The translations under genes were made by a program, and so were the position numbers. Positions 18,065 to 26,752 of a stretch of DNA of 64,000 nt are shown in pieces. The stretch comes from Cupriavidus sp. YR651. Lineage in GTDB: Bacteria > Pseudomonadota > Gammaproteobacteria > Burkholderiales > Burkholderiaceae. The notes beneath the pieces are model-generated. The model did not search any database. It was not told the origin of the DNA and saw only the letters and a list, made by a program, of their open reading frames with translations. The stretch is from positions 1-64,000 of the forward strand of contig NZ_FMYZ01000009.1 in assembly GCF_900101625.1 (NCBI RefSeq). Direction: 5' to 3'. Within the stretch, counting starts at the first letter, position 1; each line of letters begins with the position of its first letter.

Positions 18065-19038
18065 GGCTTGAGCACCACGCGTTCGGTCGCGCCCTGCAAT
18101 ACCGCGCGATACGCGGCCTTCGCATCGGCCAGCCCATAGGTGTAGTCGGCCAGCACGGGGAACGGCTTCAACGCCCCCGAGGCAAACATCGGCGCCAGCT
18201 GGTCGAGGATGGCGGCACAGGCGCTGCTGTCCATCGCGAGCGTATCCACGCCGACGTAGGTGTGCTGGCCACGGTAGAACGCGAAGATGTCGAACGGAAC
18301 GGGCTTCTCGATCGTCGAGATGAAGATCTGCGTCGCGCCGATGGCCATGGCGAGATTGGCCTGCTCGAAGTAGGGACTGCCAACCGTGTTGTAGACGATA
18401 TCGGCGCCATGGCCGCCGGTTTCACCCCGGACGACTTCCGCAATGGATTCGCGGCTCGCGTCGATCATGCGCACGGCGCCGGTGGCGTGGCCCCGGTACG
18501 GTTCCGCACCGCGCTCCACCGCGAATACGCGCGCACCCAGTGCCGTGGCGATCTGGATGGTCGCCTGCCCTACCTTGCCGTTGCCACCGCCCACCAGTAC
18601 CGTATCGCCTGCCTTGGGCATGCCGGCGCGGCGCAACCCCTCATAGGCCGTGATGAACGGCACGCCGACCGCGCCAGCCTCCGGCAGAGATAGCGTCGCC
18701 GGCTTGGCGCGCACCGCCCGTGCATCGATGTGCAGGTATTTGCCGTGCGTACCATCACGTCGAATACCCAGTTCGCCGCCGCTGCCCCAGACCTGCAAAC
18801 CGATCATCTGGCTGGGGCCGTCGATGACGATGCCGGCATAGTCGCGGCCCGGCGTGCGCGGCCACACGGCGTGCGGCATCATGCCGAGCGTCGCCTTAAC
18901 GTCGCTGGGATTCACCCCTGCGCACGCCACTTCGATCACACACTCGCCATCGGCGGCCTCGGGGCGCGGCACGCCCACCAGCGGGAGTTCGAGGGCGTCG
19001 ATGCTCGGCGCCTTCTGGTTGACTTGAATCGTGTTCAT
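18061..19038 (-). CDS. Zinc-free MDR family quinone oxidoreductase-like protein
   Basis: A 325-residue medium-chain dehydrogenase/reductase. The N-terminal GroES-like domain has GVNPSDVKATLGMMPH and GRDYAGIV, and the Rossmann domain the nucleotide motif VLVGGGNGKVGQATIQIA. The catalytic-zinc Cys and structural zinc cysteines of alcohol dehydrogenases are absent, so it is of the NADPH quinone oxidoreductase/enoyl reductase type. It lies in an operon with an intradiol dioxygenase and a BKACE. One possible job is reduction of an unsaturated ring-cleavage product. The start has AGGAA upstream and the stop overlaps the cupin start. Confidence 0.85.
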   Translation of the reverse strand: MNTIQVNQKAPSIDALELPLVGVPRPEAADGECVIEVACAGVNPSDVKATLGMMPHAVWPRTPGRDYAGIVIDGPSQMIGLQVWGSGGELGIRRDGTHGKYLHIDARAVRAKPATLSLPEAGAVGVPFITAYEGLRRAGMPKAGDTVLVGGGNGKVGQATIQIATALGARVFAVERGAEPYRGHATGAVRMIDASRESIAEVVRGETGGHGADIVYNTVGSPYFEQANLAMAIGATQIFISTIEKPVPFDIFAFYRGQHTYVGVDTLAMDSSACAAILDQLAPMFASGALKPFPVLADYTYGLADAKAAYRAVLQGATERVVLKP

Positions 19039-19070
19039 TCGGGTTCCTGGTTGTCGTAGGGGATCGGATG

Positions 19071-19955
19071 TCAGGCGTCACGCAGCCCAAGCGCACGGCG
19101 AGCCTCGGCCGGCGACGCGATATCGCCGCCCAGAGACTTGACGATGTCGCGCGCCTTGGCCACCAGCGCGGCATTGCTGGGCGCCAGCACGCCTTTTTCG
19201 AGATAGATGTTGTCCTCCAGCCCGACGCGCACGTGGCCGCCGGCCAGCCACGCCTGCGCGACGATCGGGAACTCCGCGCGGCCGATACCAAACGCGGACC
19301 ACTGCGCGCCGGGCGGCAGCATGTTGCGGGCATAGAAGAGGGTTTCCGGCGTCGGCGCGAAGCCGTACTTCACGCCAAGCACGAAGGTCCATAGCCCCGG
19401 GCCTTCCAGCACGCCGTCGCGCATGAAATCAAGCGCCATGTTCAGATCGCCGGAGTCGAAGATCTCAAGTTCCGGCATGACGCCCGCGGCGCGAATGACC
19501 TCGGCCATCTTGCGCACGTTGGCTGGCGTATTGATGACCACGTCGCCGCCGGAGTTCATCGTGTTCAGGTCCAGCGAGCACACGTCCGGACGCAGCGCCG
19601 CGATGTGCTCGACCCGTCGGGCCGGATGCAGCAGCGTGGTTCCGGGTGCGGCCACGCGCGGGTCGTTCTCGTCCGGCACGAAGCGCCCGCCGGGCCCGGT
19701 CGTAAGGTTGATGATCAGCGAGCGGTTGCGTGCGCGAATGCGGTCGATGACGTCGGCGTAGTACTCGAGCTTCATCGACGGACGGCCCGTTTCCGGGTCG
19801 CGCACGTGAATATGCGCGGCGGCGGCACCGGCCTCGGCGGCTTCGAGCGCTGCGTCGGCGATCTGCGCCGGCGTAACCGGCAGGCCGGGATGCTGCGCGG
19901 GCGTGACGATATTGCCGGTCACCGCGCAGGTAATGATGGTCTTGCGTGCGTGCAT
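19071..19955 (-). CDS. Beta-keto acid cleavage enzyme (BKACE, DUF849 family)
   Basis: A 294-residue TIM-barrel enzyme of the BKACE family. These Zn enzymes react a beta-keto acid with acetyl-CoA to give acetoacetate and a new acyl-CoA; the founder is Kce of lysine fermentation. The zinc-binding HIH is in AAAAHIHVRDPETGRPS. The N-terminal KTIITCAVTGNI, the SLDLNTMNSGGDVVINTP strand and GGHVRVGLEDNIYLEKG (catalytic Glu-Asp near the C-terminal side) are all present. The start was placed at the ATG 29 bases after the SDR gene. Being in one operon with an intradiol dioxygenase suggests a ring-cleavage-derived beta-keto acid, such as 3-oxoadipate, as the substrate. Confidence 0.88.
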   Translation of the reverse strand: MHARKTIITCAVTGNIVTPAQHPGLPVTPAQIADAALEAAEAGAAAAHIHVRDPETGRPSMKLEYYADVIDRIRARNRSLIINLTTGPGGRFVPDENDPRVAAPGTTLLHPARRVEHIAALRPDVCSLDLNTMNSGGDVVINTPANVRKMAEVIRAAGVMPELEIFDSGDLNMALDFMRDGVLEGPGLWTFVLGVKYGFAPTPETLFYARNMLPPGAQWSAFGIGRAEFPIVAQAWLAGGHVRVGLEDNIYLEKGVLAPSNAALVAKARDIVKSLGGDIASPAEARRALGLRDA

Positions 19956-19984
19956 GGAGCGTCTGAAGGTAAGGGAGAAAGGGT

Positions 19985-20734
19985 TCAGCCGAGCTGGCGG
20001 CCGCCATCGACCACGATGGTCGTGCCGGTGGCAAAGCGCAGCGACGTGGCGCAGGCGACGATGGCATCGGCCACGTCCCGAGGCTGGCCGATGCGCTTCA
20101 GCGGCGTGGTCTTTGCCGCGCGGTCGTTGAAGCTGCTGTCGCGGCCGGGCACGAAAGCGGTATCGACCACGCCGGGCGAGACGTTCAGCACGCGGATCTC
20201 CGGCGCCAGCGCACGGCCGAGCGACATCGCCATGACATCCAGGCCGGCCTTGGCCGCGCAATAGGCCACGTTGCTGCCTTGCCCCGTGCGTCCGGCGATG
20301 GAGCCGACATTGACCACCAGGCCATCGGCATTGGCCCGCAGCAGCGGCGCGAACGCGCGAATGGCCGCGAACTGGCCACGCCAGTTGACCGCGAACAGCT
20401 CATCGATCAACGCATCGTCCAGCGCATCGAGATCGGCGTGCGGCACGGCTTTCGTGAAGCCGGAGGTATTCACCAGGATATCGGCGCGGCCGTAGTGATG
20501 GCGTACGTCGTCCGCCAGTTGCCGGAGCGAAGCACTGTCACTCACTTCCGCGCTGGCCGCGAGATGGTTGCCAGCGGAGAGCGCCGCCACGGCGCGTTCC
20601 GTACGATCCGCGTTGCGGCCGGTCAGCACGACGCTGACGCCCAGTTCTGCCAGCGCACTGCCAGTGGCAAAGCCGATACCGCCGCTGCCGCCGAGGATGA
20701 CGGCGACCTTGCCCGAGAGGGAGTTCATATGCAT
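19985..20734 (-). CDS. Short-chain dehydrogenase/reductase (SDR)
   Basis: A 249-residue classical SDR. The NAD(P) motif is GGSGGIGFATG near residue 15; NTSGF is a variant of NAG; the catalytic Ser and Tyr-Lys are in VNVGSIAGRTGQGSNVAYCAAKAG. The C-terminus FATGTTIVVDGGRQLG is typical. The start may be the first ATG or the one two codons later (MNSLSGK); neither has a strong ribosome site. It lies between the intradiol dioxygenase and BKACE genes on the same strand. It may act on the substrate or a ring-cleavage intermediate. Confidence 0.88.
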   Translation of the reverse strand: MHMNSLSGKVAVILGGSGGIGFATGSALAELGVSVVLTGRNADRTERAVAALSAGNHLAASAEVSDSASLRQLADDVRHHYGRADILVNTSGFTKAVPHADLDALDDALIDELFAVNWRGQFAAIRAFAPLLRANADGLVVNVGSIAGRTGQGSNVAYCAAKAGLDVMAMSLGRALAPEIRVLNVSPGVVDTAFVPGRDSSFNDRAAKTTPLKRIGQPRDVADAIVACATSLRFATGTTIVVDGGRQLG

Positions 20735-20770
20735 GGGATTTCAGGGTTGGGGAAATCGGGAGTGGCGCCG

Positions 20771-21709
20771 TCAGTCGATCGGCGGCTTGGGAAAGGTCTG
20801 CACGCCGGGTTCCAGCGTGAAATCGAAGGCCAGCGTGTAGAACGGCGCCGGCAGATTGCCCCACGGGCTGCGCCCCTGCTCGACGCGATGAAAGGTTCCC
20901 ACCAGTTGCCGGTGGACGCCGAAGGTGACGTCGCTCTCCAGGATGTCGGAGTCATCGGCAAAGACCTGCGTCACCAGCGTCCGATAGCCGGGCGCGGACA
21001 CGATGAAGTGGATATGCGCAGGCCGGTAAGGGTGGCGCTGCTGCGCGTCGAGCAGCTTGCCGACCGGGCCATCCGTCGGCACCGGATAGCCCGCCGGGCG
21101 CACGGTGCGGAAGTGGTAGCCGCCGTCCATGCGCGCCTGGAAGCAGCCACGCAGGTTGCGATCGGGCTGATTCGGGTCCTGGTTGTCGTAGAGGCCCACG
21201 GGCGACGCTTGCCAGACGCTGATCGTCGCCCCTGCCAGCGGTGTGCCATCCGTCCCGCGCACGGTGCCGCTGACGAACAGCGGAAGACCCGGGGTGTCGT
21301 CCTGCACGACGCAGTCACCGCAGTCATAGCGCGGCGCGTTGTCGCGGTAGAACGGCCCCAGCAACGCACCCGGCGTGCGTCCGTCGCGGGTGCTGTTGTT
21401 CATCGTCGTGACCAGCGTGGAGAGGCCGAGCACATCGGCGGCCAGCACCACTTCGTTGTTGGTGGCATGCGTGGCATGCCCCAGCGCGGCGATGAATTCG
21501 AGCCCCAGTTCGAACTCCTCGTCGGTGGGCCGCACTTCCCGCAGGAAGTCATGCAGATGCCGCACCAGCGCCGCCATTACGGTGCGCAGGCGGGGGTTTT
21601 CCGTATTGGCCATCGCGGCCATCACCACCGGGGTCACCGACTGCTCGTCGTCGATCAGGGACAGTTTCCCGGCCAGTGCCGCTTTGCCTTCCAGCTCAAT
21701 CGTTTCCAT
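20771..21709 (-). CDS. Intradiol ring-cleavage dioxygenase, hydroxyquinol 1,2-dioxygenase-like
   Basis: A 312-residue non-heme Fe(III) dioxygenase. The N-terminal helical domain (NTENPRLRTVMAALVRHLHD, then VLGLSTLVTTMNN) is of the catechol/hydroxyquinol 1,2-dioxygenase type. The beta-sandwich carries RTPGALLGPFYRD, then the iron ligands: Tyr in SPVGLYDNQ, Tyr in GGYHFRTVRP, and two His in HPYRPAHIHFIVSAPG. Its N-domain resembles hydroxyquinol rather than catechol dioxygenases, but no maleylacetate reductase gene is nearby. The start at 21709 has AAAGGAGG ahead; the extra 13 codons of the longer frame cover the operator. It leads a minus-strand operon (dioxygenase, SDR, BKACE, MDR, cupin). Confidence 0.87.
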   Translation of the reverse strand: METIELEGKAALAGKLSLIDDEQSVTPVVMAAMANTENPRLRTVMAALVRHLHDFLREVRPTDEEFELGLEFIAALGHATHATNNEVVLAADVLGLSTLVTTMNNSTRDGRTPGALLGPFYRDNAPRYDCGDCVVQDDTPGLPLFVSGTVRGTDGTPLAGATISVWQASPVGLYDNQDPNQPDRNLRGCFQARMDGGYHFRTVRPAGYPVPTDGPVGKLLDAQQRHPYRPAHIHFIVSAPGYRTLVTQVFADDSDILESDVTFGVHRQLVGTFHRVEQGRSPWGNLPAPFYTLAFDFTLEPGVQTFPKPPID

Positions 21710-21721
21710 CAATGCCTCCTT

Positions 21722-21735
21722 TGCAAACGTTTGCA
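21722..21735. promoter_or_regulatory. LacI-type operator directly ahead of the dioxygenase operon
   Basis: TGCAAACGTTTGCA is a perfect 14-bp palindrome with central CG, touching the ribosome-binding site of the dioxygenase gene. Its near twin lies at 17688-17701 before the porin gene. Binding by the local LacI protein here would block the start of the operon. Confidence 0.75.
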
Positions 21736-21939
21736 TTATGATCGGCATGGCGCAGAGATCAAGAGGAAATTTGCGGGGGAACGTATCCCCTTCGTCACCT
21801 CAACGAAATACTTGCAATGAAATCAGGTGGTTGGCGCGCGTATCAGGCAAAACCCCAAGTCGGCGCGGCAGCACTCTCCCGCCCTCCGCGCGCCACGCCT
21901 GCGGATTCCATCGTCGATGCGATGGAATCGGGAACCCAG

Positions 21940-23043
21940 TCAACGCGGAGCCAGGGCCGCAAGCACGGGAAGGTTGCCCTCGCCAAATCCGTGGTGCCCG
22001 TCGCGCTGGACGATCTCGAAGAAGAACTCGCCGGCCTCTCGCCGTACAAACGCCTGCTGGAACGCTTCGCGCACGCCGTCGTCGCGTATCGCGCCATCCA
22101 CGAGCACGCCAAAGCGCCGAAGCGCCGCGAGATCGAGTCCAAGCCACGGCAGCCGCGCAGCCGCCGCGTCGTAGTACGCGGGCGGCGGCTCCACGAACTG
22201 CACACCGTTGGCGGCCAGCGCCGAGGCACTGGCCAGCATGTCGTCGGTGGCCAGCGCGATGTGCTGGACGCCCTCGCCGTGCTGATCCGAGAGATATCCG
22301 CGCATCTGGTCGTGGCGCGGCGTGCCTTTCTCATACAAGGGAATGCGGATCTGGCCGCAAGGCGAGATCAATACGTGCGAACCGTCGGGCGCATGCCAGT
22401 GTGGATTGACTTCGTGCAACGCCCGGAAGCCCAGCACGTTCCGATAGAACTCCAGCCACTCGTCTAGGTGACCGGGCTCCACGGCCTGCGCCAGGTGATC
22501 CACGCGCGTCAGACCCGCACCGGGCACACGGCCCGCTTGCGGCAGCGGGCGGAAATCCACGTCGTAGATGGAAATATCGCCGACGTCGCCCGGCTGGCCC
22601 TCCTTGCCGCGCCAGCGATCGATGAAATAGATGATCGACTGCCCGATGCCCTGGATGGCGGGGATGTTCAGCTCCATCGGCCCCACCGTGCCACCTTCGA
22701 AGGGCCATGCCCCCGCATCGATCGCCCGGGCAAATGCGGTGGCGGCGTCATCCACGCGAATGCCGATGGCGCAGATCGACAATCCGAATTCGCTCGCGTA
22801 ACGCATCGCAAACGAATCCGGCTCGCCGTCGACGATGAAATTCATCTCGCCCTGGCGATACAGCCTGACCGCCTTGTGGCGATGCCGGGCAATGGCGGCG
22901 AAGCCAAAGCGCTCGAATGTCCGCCCCAACGCGGCCGGGTCGGGCGAGGCGAATTCGATGAACTCGTAGCCCTGGATACCGAGTGGGTTGTCCCAGGTCT
23001 GGAAGGCGTCCGCGCGCGAAGAAAAGGCATCTGCGGCGTTCAT
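21940..23043 (-). CDS. hppD: 4-hydroxyphenylpyruvate dioxygenase
   Basis: A 367-residue two-domain vicinal-oxygen-chelate enzyme that turns 4-hydroxyphenylpyruvate into homogentisate. The N-terminal domain starts DNPLGIQGYEFIEFASPDP and has LYRQGEMNFIVDGEP. The link GPMELNIPAIQGIG is typical of bacterial HPPD. The iron ligands are His in TRVDHLAQAV, His in GVQHIALATDD and Glu in FFFEIVQRDGHHGFGEGN. The product fits hmgA and fahA at 52-55 kb, so the tyrosine/homogentisate pathway is split between two places. It is separated from the dioxygenase operon by 230 bases that include a LacI-type operator, so it is probably transcribed on its own, divergent from the shikimate dehydrogenase gene. Confidence 0.93.
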   Translation of the reverse strand: MNAADAFSSRADAFQTWDNPLGIQGYEFIEFASPDPAALGRTFERFGFAAIARHRHKAVRLYRQGEMNFIVDGEPDSFAMRYASEFGLSICAIGIRVDDAATAFARAIDAGAWPFEGGTVGPMELNIPAIQGIGQSIIYFIDRWRGKEGQPGDVGDISIYDVDFRPLPQAGRVPGAGLTRVDHLAQAVEPGHLDEWLEFYRNVLGFRALHEVNPHWHAPDGSHVLISPCGQIRIPLYEKGTPRHDQMRGYLSDQHGEGVQHIALATDDMLASASALAANGVQFVEPPPAYYDAAAARLPWLGLDLAALRRFGVLVDGAIRDDGVREAFQQAFVRREAGEFFFEIVQRDGHHGFGEGNLPVLAALAPR

Positions 23044-23343
23044 TGTGGTGGCTCCTGTGGCGTGGCTTGGGGGCGGCGCCGGCGGTCTTTGCGCAAGACG
23101 CGTCGCGGCGATTGATCATAGCAACGGCATTCCCGCCGGCTTCGATCCGTCCCCGTTTGCACCCACCCAGTGGAAACCCGCACTGCGTTTCCTGATCGCG
23201 CATAGGCGTTCAACAATCGCGCAATATGCCGCATGCGTTACTTGGCGCACCGCCTTGCGACCACTAATCTCCGCTCATCGACGCGCTTCCCCGCCGTCAG
23301 ATATGCCCGCCACGGCGGCATCGCCCCCAACACAGAAGTCATC
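23044..23343. promoter_or_regulatory. Divergent promoter region with two ATCGCGCA repeats
   Basis: A 300-base gap between hppD (minus) and the shikimate dehydrogenase gene (plus). No convincing small gene is seen. ATCGCGCA occurs at 23195-23202 and again at 23216-23223, exactly 21 bases (two helical turns) apart. The same word in the opposite orientation lies beside the IclR gene at 27536, suggesting a shared regulator. Confidence 0.4.
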
Positions 23344-24177
23344 ATGATCAACGGCAAGACCACCCTCATCGCGCACCTCGGGTACCCCACGGAAACGTTC
23401 AAGGCACCGATGATCTACAACCCCTGGTTCGACCAGCAGGGCATCGACGCCGTGGTCGTGCCGATGGGCGTGAAGCCGGATGACTACACCACGGTCTTCC
23501 CGTCGCTGTTCCGCCTGAGCAACCTCCGTGGTGCATTGGTGACCATGCCGCACAAGGTCGCCACGGTGGAACTGGTGGACGATCTGACACCCACCGCGCG
23601 CATCGCCGGCGCCTGCAATGCCGTACTGTTGCGCGAGGATGGATCGCTGCTGGGCGACCAGTTCGACGGCGCCGGCTTTGTGCGCGGCGTGACGCGCAAG
23701 GGCTGCCGGCTCGATGGCGCGCGCGCCATCGTTTCCGGCTGCGGCGGCGTGGGCAGTGCCATCGCTGCCTCGCTCGCGGCAGCCGGCGTTGCGGAACTCG
23801 CCCTGTTCGATGCCCGCGACGCGTCGGCACATGCGCTGCGAGACCGGCTCCGCGCGCACTACCCCGATCTGCGCGTCAGCACCGGTTCCGACGATCCGGA
23901 CGGTTTCGACGTCGTGGTCAACGCCACGCCGCTGGGCATGAAGCCGGGCGACCCGCTGCCGTTCGATGTCTCGCGCATCGCACCCGGCGCCATGGTTGGC
24001 GAAGTCGTCATGAAGACCGAATACACGCCACTTCTCCAGGCCGCCATGGCACGTGGCTGCAAAGTGCAGGTTGGCGCCGACATGCTGTTCGAGATGATTC
24101 CGGCCTATCTCGAATTCTTCGGCTTCGGCACCGCAACACCGGACGCCTTGCGTGCCGTGGCACGGATTCAGTACTGA
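23344..24177 (+). CDS. Shikimate/quinate dehydrogenase family protein
   Basis: A 277-residue AroE-family dehydrogenase. The substrate domain shows the catalytic Lys in GALVTMPHKVATVELVDDL and the paired Asp in LLGDQFDGAGFVRG. The Rossmann domain has VSGCGGVGSAIAASLAAAG, and VVNATPLGMKPGDPLPF is a family hallmark. The N-terminus lacks the usual SxSP shikimate-binding motif (YPTETFKAP instead), so it is a YdiB/quinate-type or catabolic paralogue rather than housekeeping AroE. The ATG is preceded by AGAAG; 37 extra codons of the longer frame lie in the promoter region. With the MFS, porin, IclR and QuiC-like genes it forms a likely shikimate or quinate degradation set that feeds 3-dehydroshikimate to the dehydratase. 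Confidence 0.87.
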   Translation: MINGKTTLIAHLGYPTETFKAPMIYNPWFDQQGIDAVVVPMGVKPDDYTTVFPSLFRLSNLRGALVTMPHKVATVELVDDLTPTARIAGACNAVLLREDGSLLGDQFDGAGFVRGVTRKGCRLDGARAIVSGCGGVGSAIAASLAAAGVAELALFDARDASAHALRDRLRAHYPDLRVSTGSDDPDGFDVVVNATPLGMKPGDPLPFDVSRIAPGAMVGEVVMKTEYTPLLQAAMARGCKVQVGADMLFEMIPAYLEFFGFGTATPDALRAVARIQY

Positions 24178-24269
24178 GCGCCCCCGCGCTAAACAAGCCC
24201 CCCCCGAGCGGCGCCATTTGATAAAGGCGCGCCGGCAAAGATTTCTCATCCATTGGTGGAGACAGACAC

Positions 24270-25589
24270 ATGGCAACGACACACAAGGAGCTCCCGGGCG
24301 CCGCGTTCGGCAGCTCGCTCGGAGACAAGATTCGCGCGGCCTTCGCGCTCGGCAAGGTACGGTGGGGCATGCTGGCACTGGTCTTCTTTGCCACCACGCT
24401 GAACTACATCGATCGCGCCGCGCTGGGCGTGCTGCAGCCCGTGCTGGCCAAGGCCATGAACTGGACGGCGCAGGACTACGCCAATATCAATTTCTGGTTC
24501 CAGGTGGGCTACGCCATCGGCTTTGCATTGCAAGGCCGGTTCATCGACATGGTCGGCGTGAAGCGGGCCTTCGCGCTGGCCGTGCTGCTCTGGAGCATTG
24601 CCTGCGGCGCGCATGCGCTGGCCGCATCGGCGGTCGGCTTCATGATCTGCCGCTTCTTCCTCGGCCTGACGGAAGCCGCGAACTACCCGGCCTGCGTCAA
24701 GACCACGCGCATCTGGTTTCCCGCGAGCGAGCGCGCCATCGCCACCGGCATCTTCAACGCGGGCACGAACGTCGGCGCCATGCTGACGCCGATCATGCTG
24801 CCGCTGATTCTGCAAGTGTGGGGCTGGCAGGCCGCATTTATCGCCATCGCCGCGCTCGGCGCCATCTGGCTGGTGTTCTGGTTTGCCCACTACAACAACC
24901 CCGACGCGCACCCGACGGTCACCGCAGCCGAACTCGCCCATGTGACGCGCGACGTCGAGCCCGCCCCGCAACGCATCCCCTACTCGCGCATCCTGCGCAT
25001 GCGCGGCACCTGGGCCTTCGCACTGGCCTATGCGATCACGGCGCCGGTGTTCTGGTTCTACCTGTACTGGCTGCCGCCGTTCCTGAACCAGCAGTACCAG
25101 CTTGGCATCAGCGTGACCCAGATGGGGATTCCGCTGATCGTCATCTACCTCGCGGCGGACATTGGCAGCGTGGGCGGCGGGGCGTTGTCCTCCTGGCTCA
25201 TCAGCCAGGGCATGCCGGCCGTGCGCGCACGACTGCTCTCGATGCTGGTCTTCGCCGTCTGCATTACCTCCATCGTCATGGCGGCTGGTGCCAGCAGCCT
25301 CTGGATGGCCGTGGCGGCCATCTCGGTGGCCATCGGCGCGCACCAGGCCTGGACCGCCAACATCTGGAGCATGGTGATGGACTACACGCCGAAGCACGTG
25401 GTCAGTTCGGTGTTCGGCTTCGGCGGGATGATCGGCGCCATCGGCGGGATGTTCATGACGCAGCTCGTGGGCTATGTGCTGACCGTCACGCATAACAACT
25501 ACGCGGTGCTGTTCACGATGATTCCCTGCGCCTACTTCATCGCGCTGGCGTGGCTCTTCTTCCTTGCCCCGCGCAAGGTTGCCGCCTGA
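24270..25589 (+). CDS. MFS transporter, anion:cation symporter (phthalate/galactonate) type
   Basis: A 439-residue major facilitator with twelve predicted membrane helices. The N-terminal signature ATTLNYIDRAALGVLQPVLA (helix 1) and FLGLTEAANYPACVKTTRIW (helix 4-5 region) are typical of the ACS family, which imports organic anions such as galactonate, phthalate or 4-hydroxyphenylacetate. The start ATG has GGTGGAGACAGACAC upstream. It lies between the shikimate dehydrogenase and the porin genes in the same direction, so it probably imports shikimate, quinate or a related hydroaromatic acid. The substrate is inference from context. Confidence 0.9.
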   Translation: MATTHKELPGAAFGSSLGDKIRAAFALGKVRWGMLALVFFATTLNYIDRAALGVLQPVLAKAMNWTAQDYANINFWFQVGYAIGFALQGRFIDMVGVKRAFALAVLLWSIACGAHALAASAVGFMICRFFLGLTEAANYPACVKTTRIWFPASERAIATGIFNAGTNVGAMLTPIMLPLILQVWGWQAAFIAIAALGAIWLVFWFAHYNNPDAHPTVTAAELAHVTRDVEPAPQRIPYSRILRMRGTWAFALAYAITAPVFWFYLYWLPPFLNQQYQLGISVTQMGIPLIVIYLAADIGSVGGGALSSWLISQGMPAVRARLLSMLVFAVCITSIVMAAGASSLWMAVAAISVAIGAHQAWTANIWSMVMDYTPKHVVSSVFGFGGMIGAIGGMFMTQLVGYVLTVTHNNYAVLFTMIPCAYFIALAWLFFLAPRKVAA

Positions 25590-25637
25590 CCACCCGCCCC
25601 CGGCTCACGCCAGAAAAAGAAACCAGAGACACCTCCC

Positions 25638-26702
25638 ATGCAGAAACACCTGATTGCGTTGCTCGCGCTGGGCGCGAGCAGCCTGCCCGCGTTCGCCCAG
25701 TCGTCGGGCGGCGTCACCCTCTACGGACTGCTGGACACCACCATTCGCTACAGCACCCATGAAGACGCCGCGGGCCACAGCCGCGTGCAGATGACCGATG
25801 GCGTGCTCACGGGCAGCCGTTGGGGCCTGCGCGGCGCCGAGGATCTCGGCGGCGGCAACAAGGCATGGTTCATCCTCGAATCAGGCTTCAATCCCGAAGT
25901 TGGCACGAGTCAGCAAGGTGGCCGGTTGTTCGGCCGGACGGCCGTGGTTGGCCTCGACGGCGACTACGGCAAGCTGGCCCTTGGCCGCCAATACACGCTG
26001 GCGCATGAAGTGCTCTCCTCCTACGAGGCCATGGCGTTCGCCAACAACTCGATCGTCGGCTACCAGGGGGGCAACTACACCGGGCTGCGTTACGACAACA
26101 CGCTCAAGTACATCAAGGCCTTTGGCGGGTTGCAGGTGGCGGCTGCCTACACGTTCGGCGAAGTGGCCGGCAGCATCAAGAACAGTTCGGCCGCGGCCGG
26201 TTCGCTGGTGTACAGTGCCGGCCCGCTGGAGATCGGCGGTGTCTACCAGCAGACGCAGAACGTCACCAGCGCGTTCTTTGGCACGGTGCCCGCGGCGCAA
26301 GCCAGCAAGCAGACCGTGTGGGGGCTCGGCGGAACGTGGAAGGCCGCGCGGGCGCAGTATTACCTGGGCTACACGAACAACCGGCTCGACGTGGCCGACT
26401 ATCGCAGCAATGTCGGCTACGTGGGCACGCGGTTCAGCATTACCGAAGCGCTCGCGTTTATCGGCACCGTGCAGTACGACTGGCTGCGCCACGCCGGCCA
26501 GGGCGGCAAGCGGCTGACCACCGCAGGCATGCTCGACTACAGCTTCAGCAAGCGCACCGACGTCTATGTGGAAGTGGACTACACCCATCTGCAGGGCCAG
26601 TGGATCGCGCTCAACAGCGCCACCACGTTCGTGAACAGCGGCAACACCTATGGCAACAGCACGCGCCTTGGCGTGATGGCCGGGGTGCGCCACAAGTTCT
26701 GA
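25638..26702 (+). CDS. Gram-negative general porin
   Basis: A 354-residue Burkholderia-type trimeric porin. The signal peptide is MQKHLIALLALGASSLPAFA; the mature part starts QSSGGVTLYGLLDTTIRYST. The WGLRGAEDLGGGNKAWFILE and GRTAVVGLDGDYGKLALGRQ segments are canonical, and the last strand ends GVMAGVRHKF with terminal Phe. It is 48 bases after the MFS gene, so inner and outer membrane uptake components are probably co-transcribed. It differs in sequence from the other porin at 16503-17615 and is not a recent copy. Confidence 0.93.
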   Translation: MQKHLIALLALGASSLPAFAQSSGGVTLYGLLDTTIRYSTHEDAAGHSRVQMTDGVLTGSRWGLRGAEDLGGGNKAWFILESGFNPEVGTSQQGGRLFGRTAVVGLDGDYGKLALGRQYTLAHEVLSSYEAMAFANNSIVGYQGGNYTGLRYDNTLKYIKAFGGLQVAAAYTFGEVAGSIKNSSAAAGSLVYSAGPLEIGGVYQQTQNVTSAFFGTVPAAQASKQTVWGLGGTWKAARAQYYLGYTNNRLDVADYRSNVGYVGTRFSITEALAFIGTVQYDWLRHAGQGGKRLTTAGMLDYSFSKRTDVYVEVDYTHLQGQWIALNSATTFVNSGNTYGNSTRLGVMAGVRHKF

Positions 26703-26752
26703 TGCGGCCGTCGTGCGAAGCCAGGCGTGCGTACCGCCACGGCTGCGCCCCA

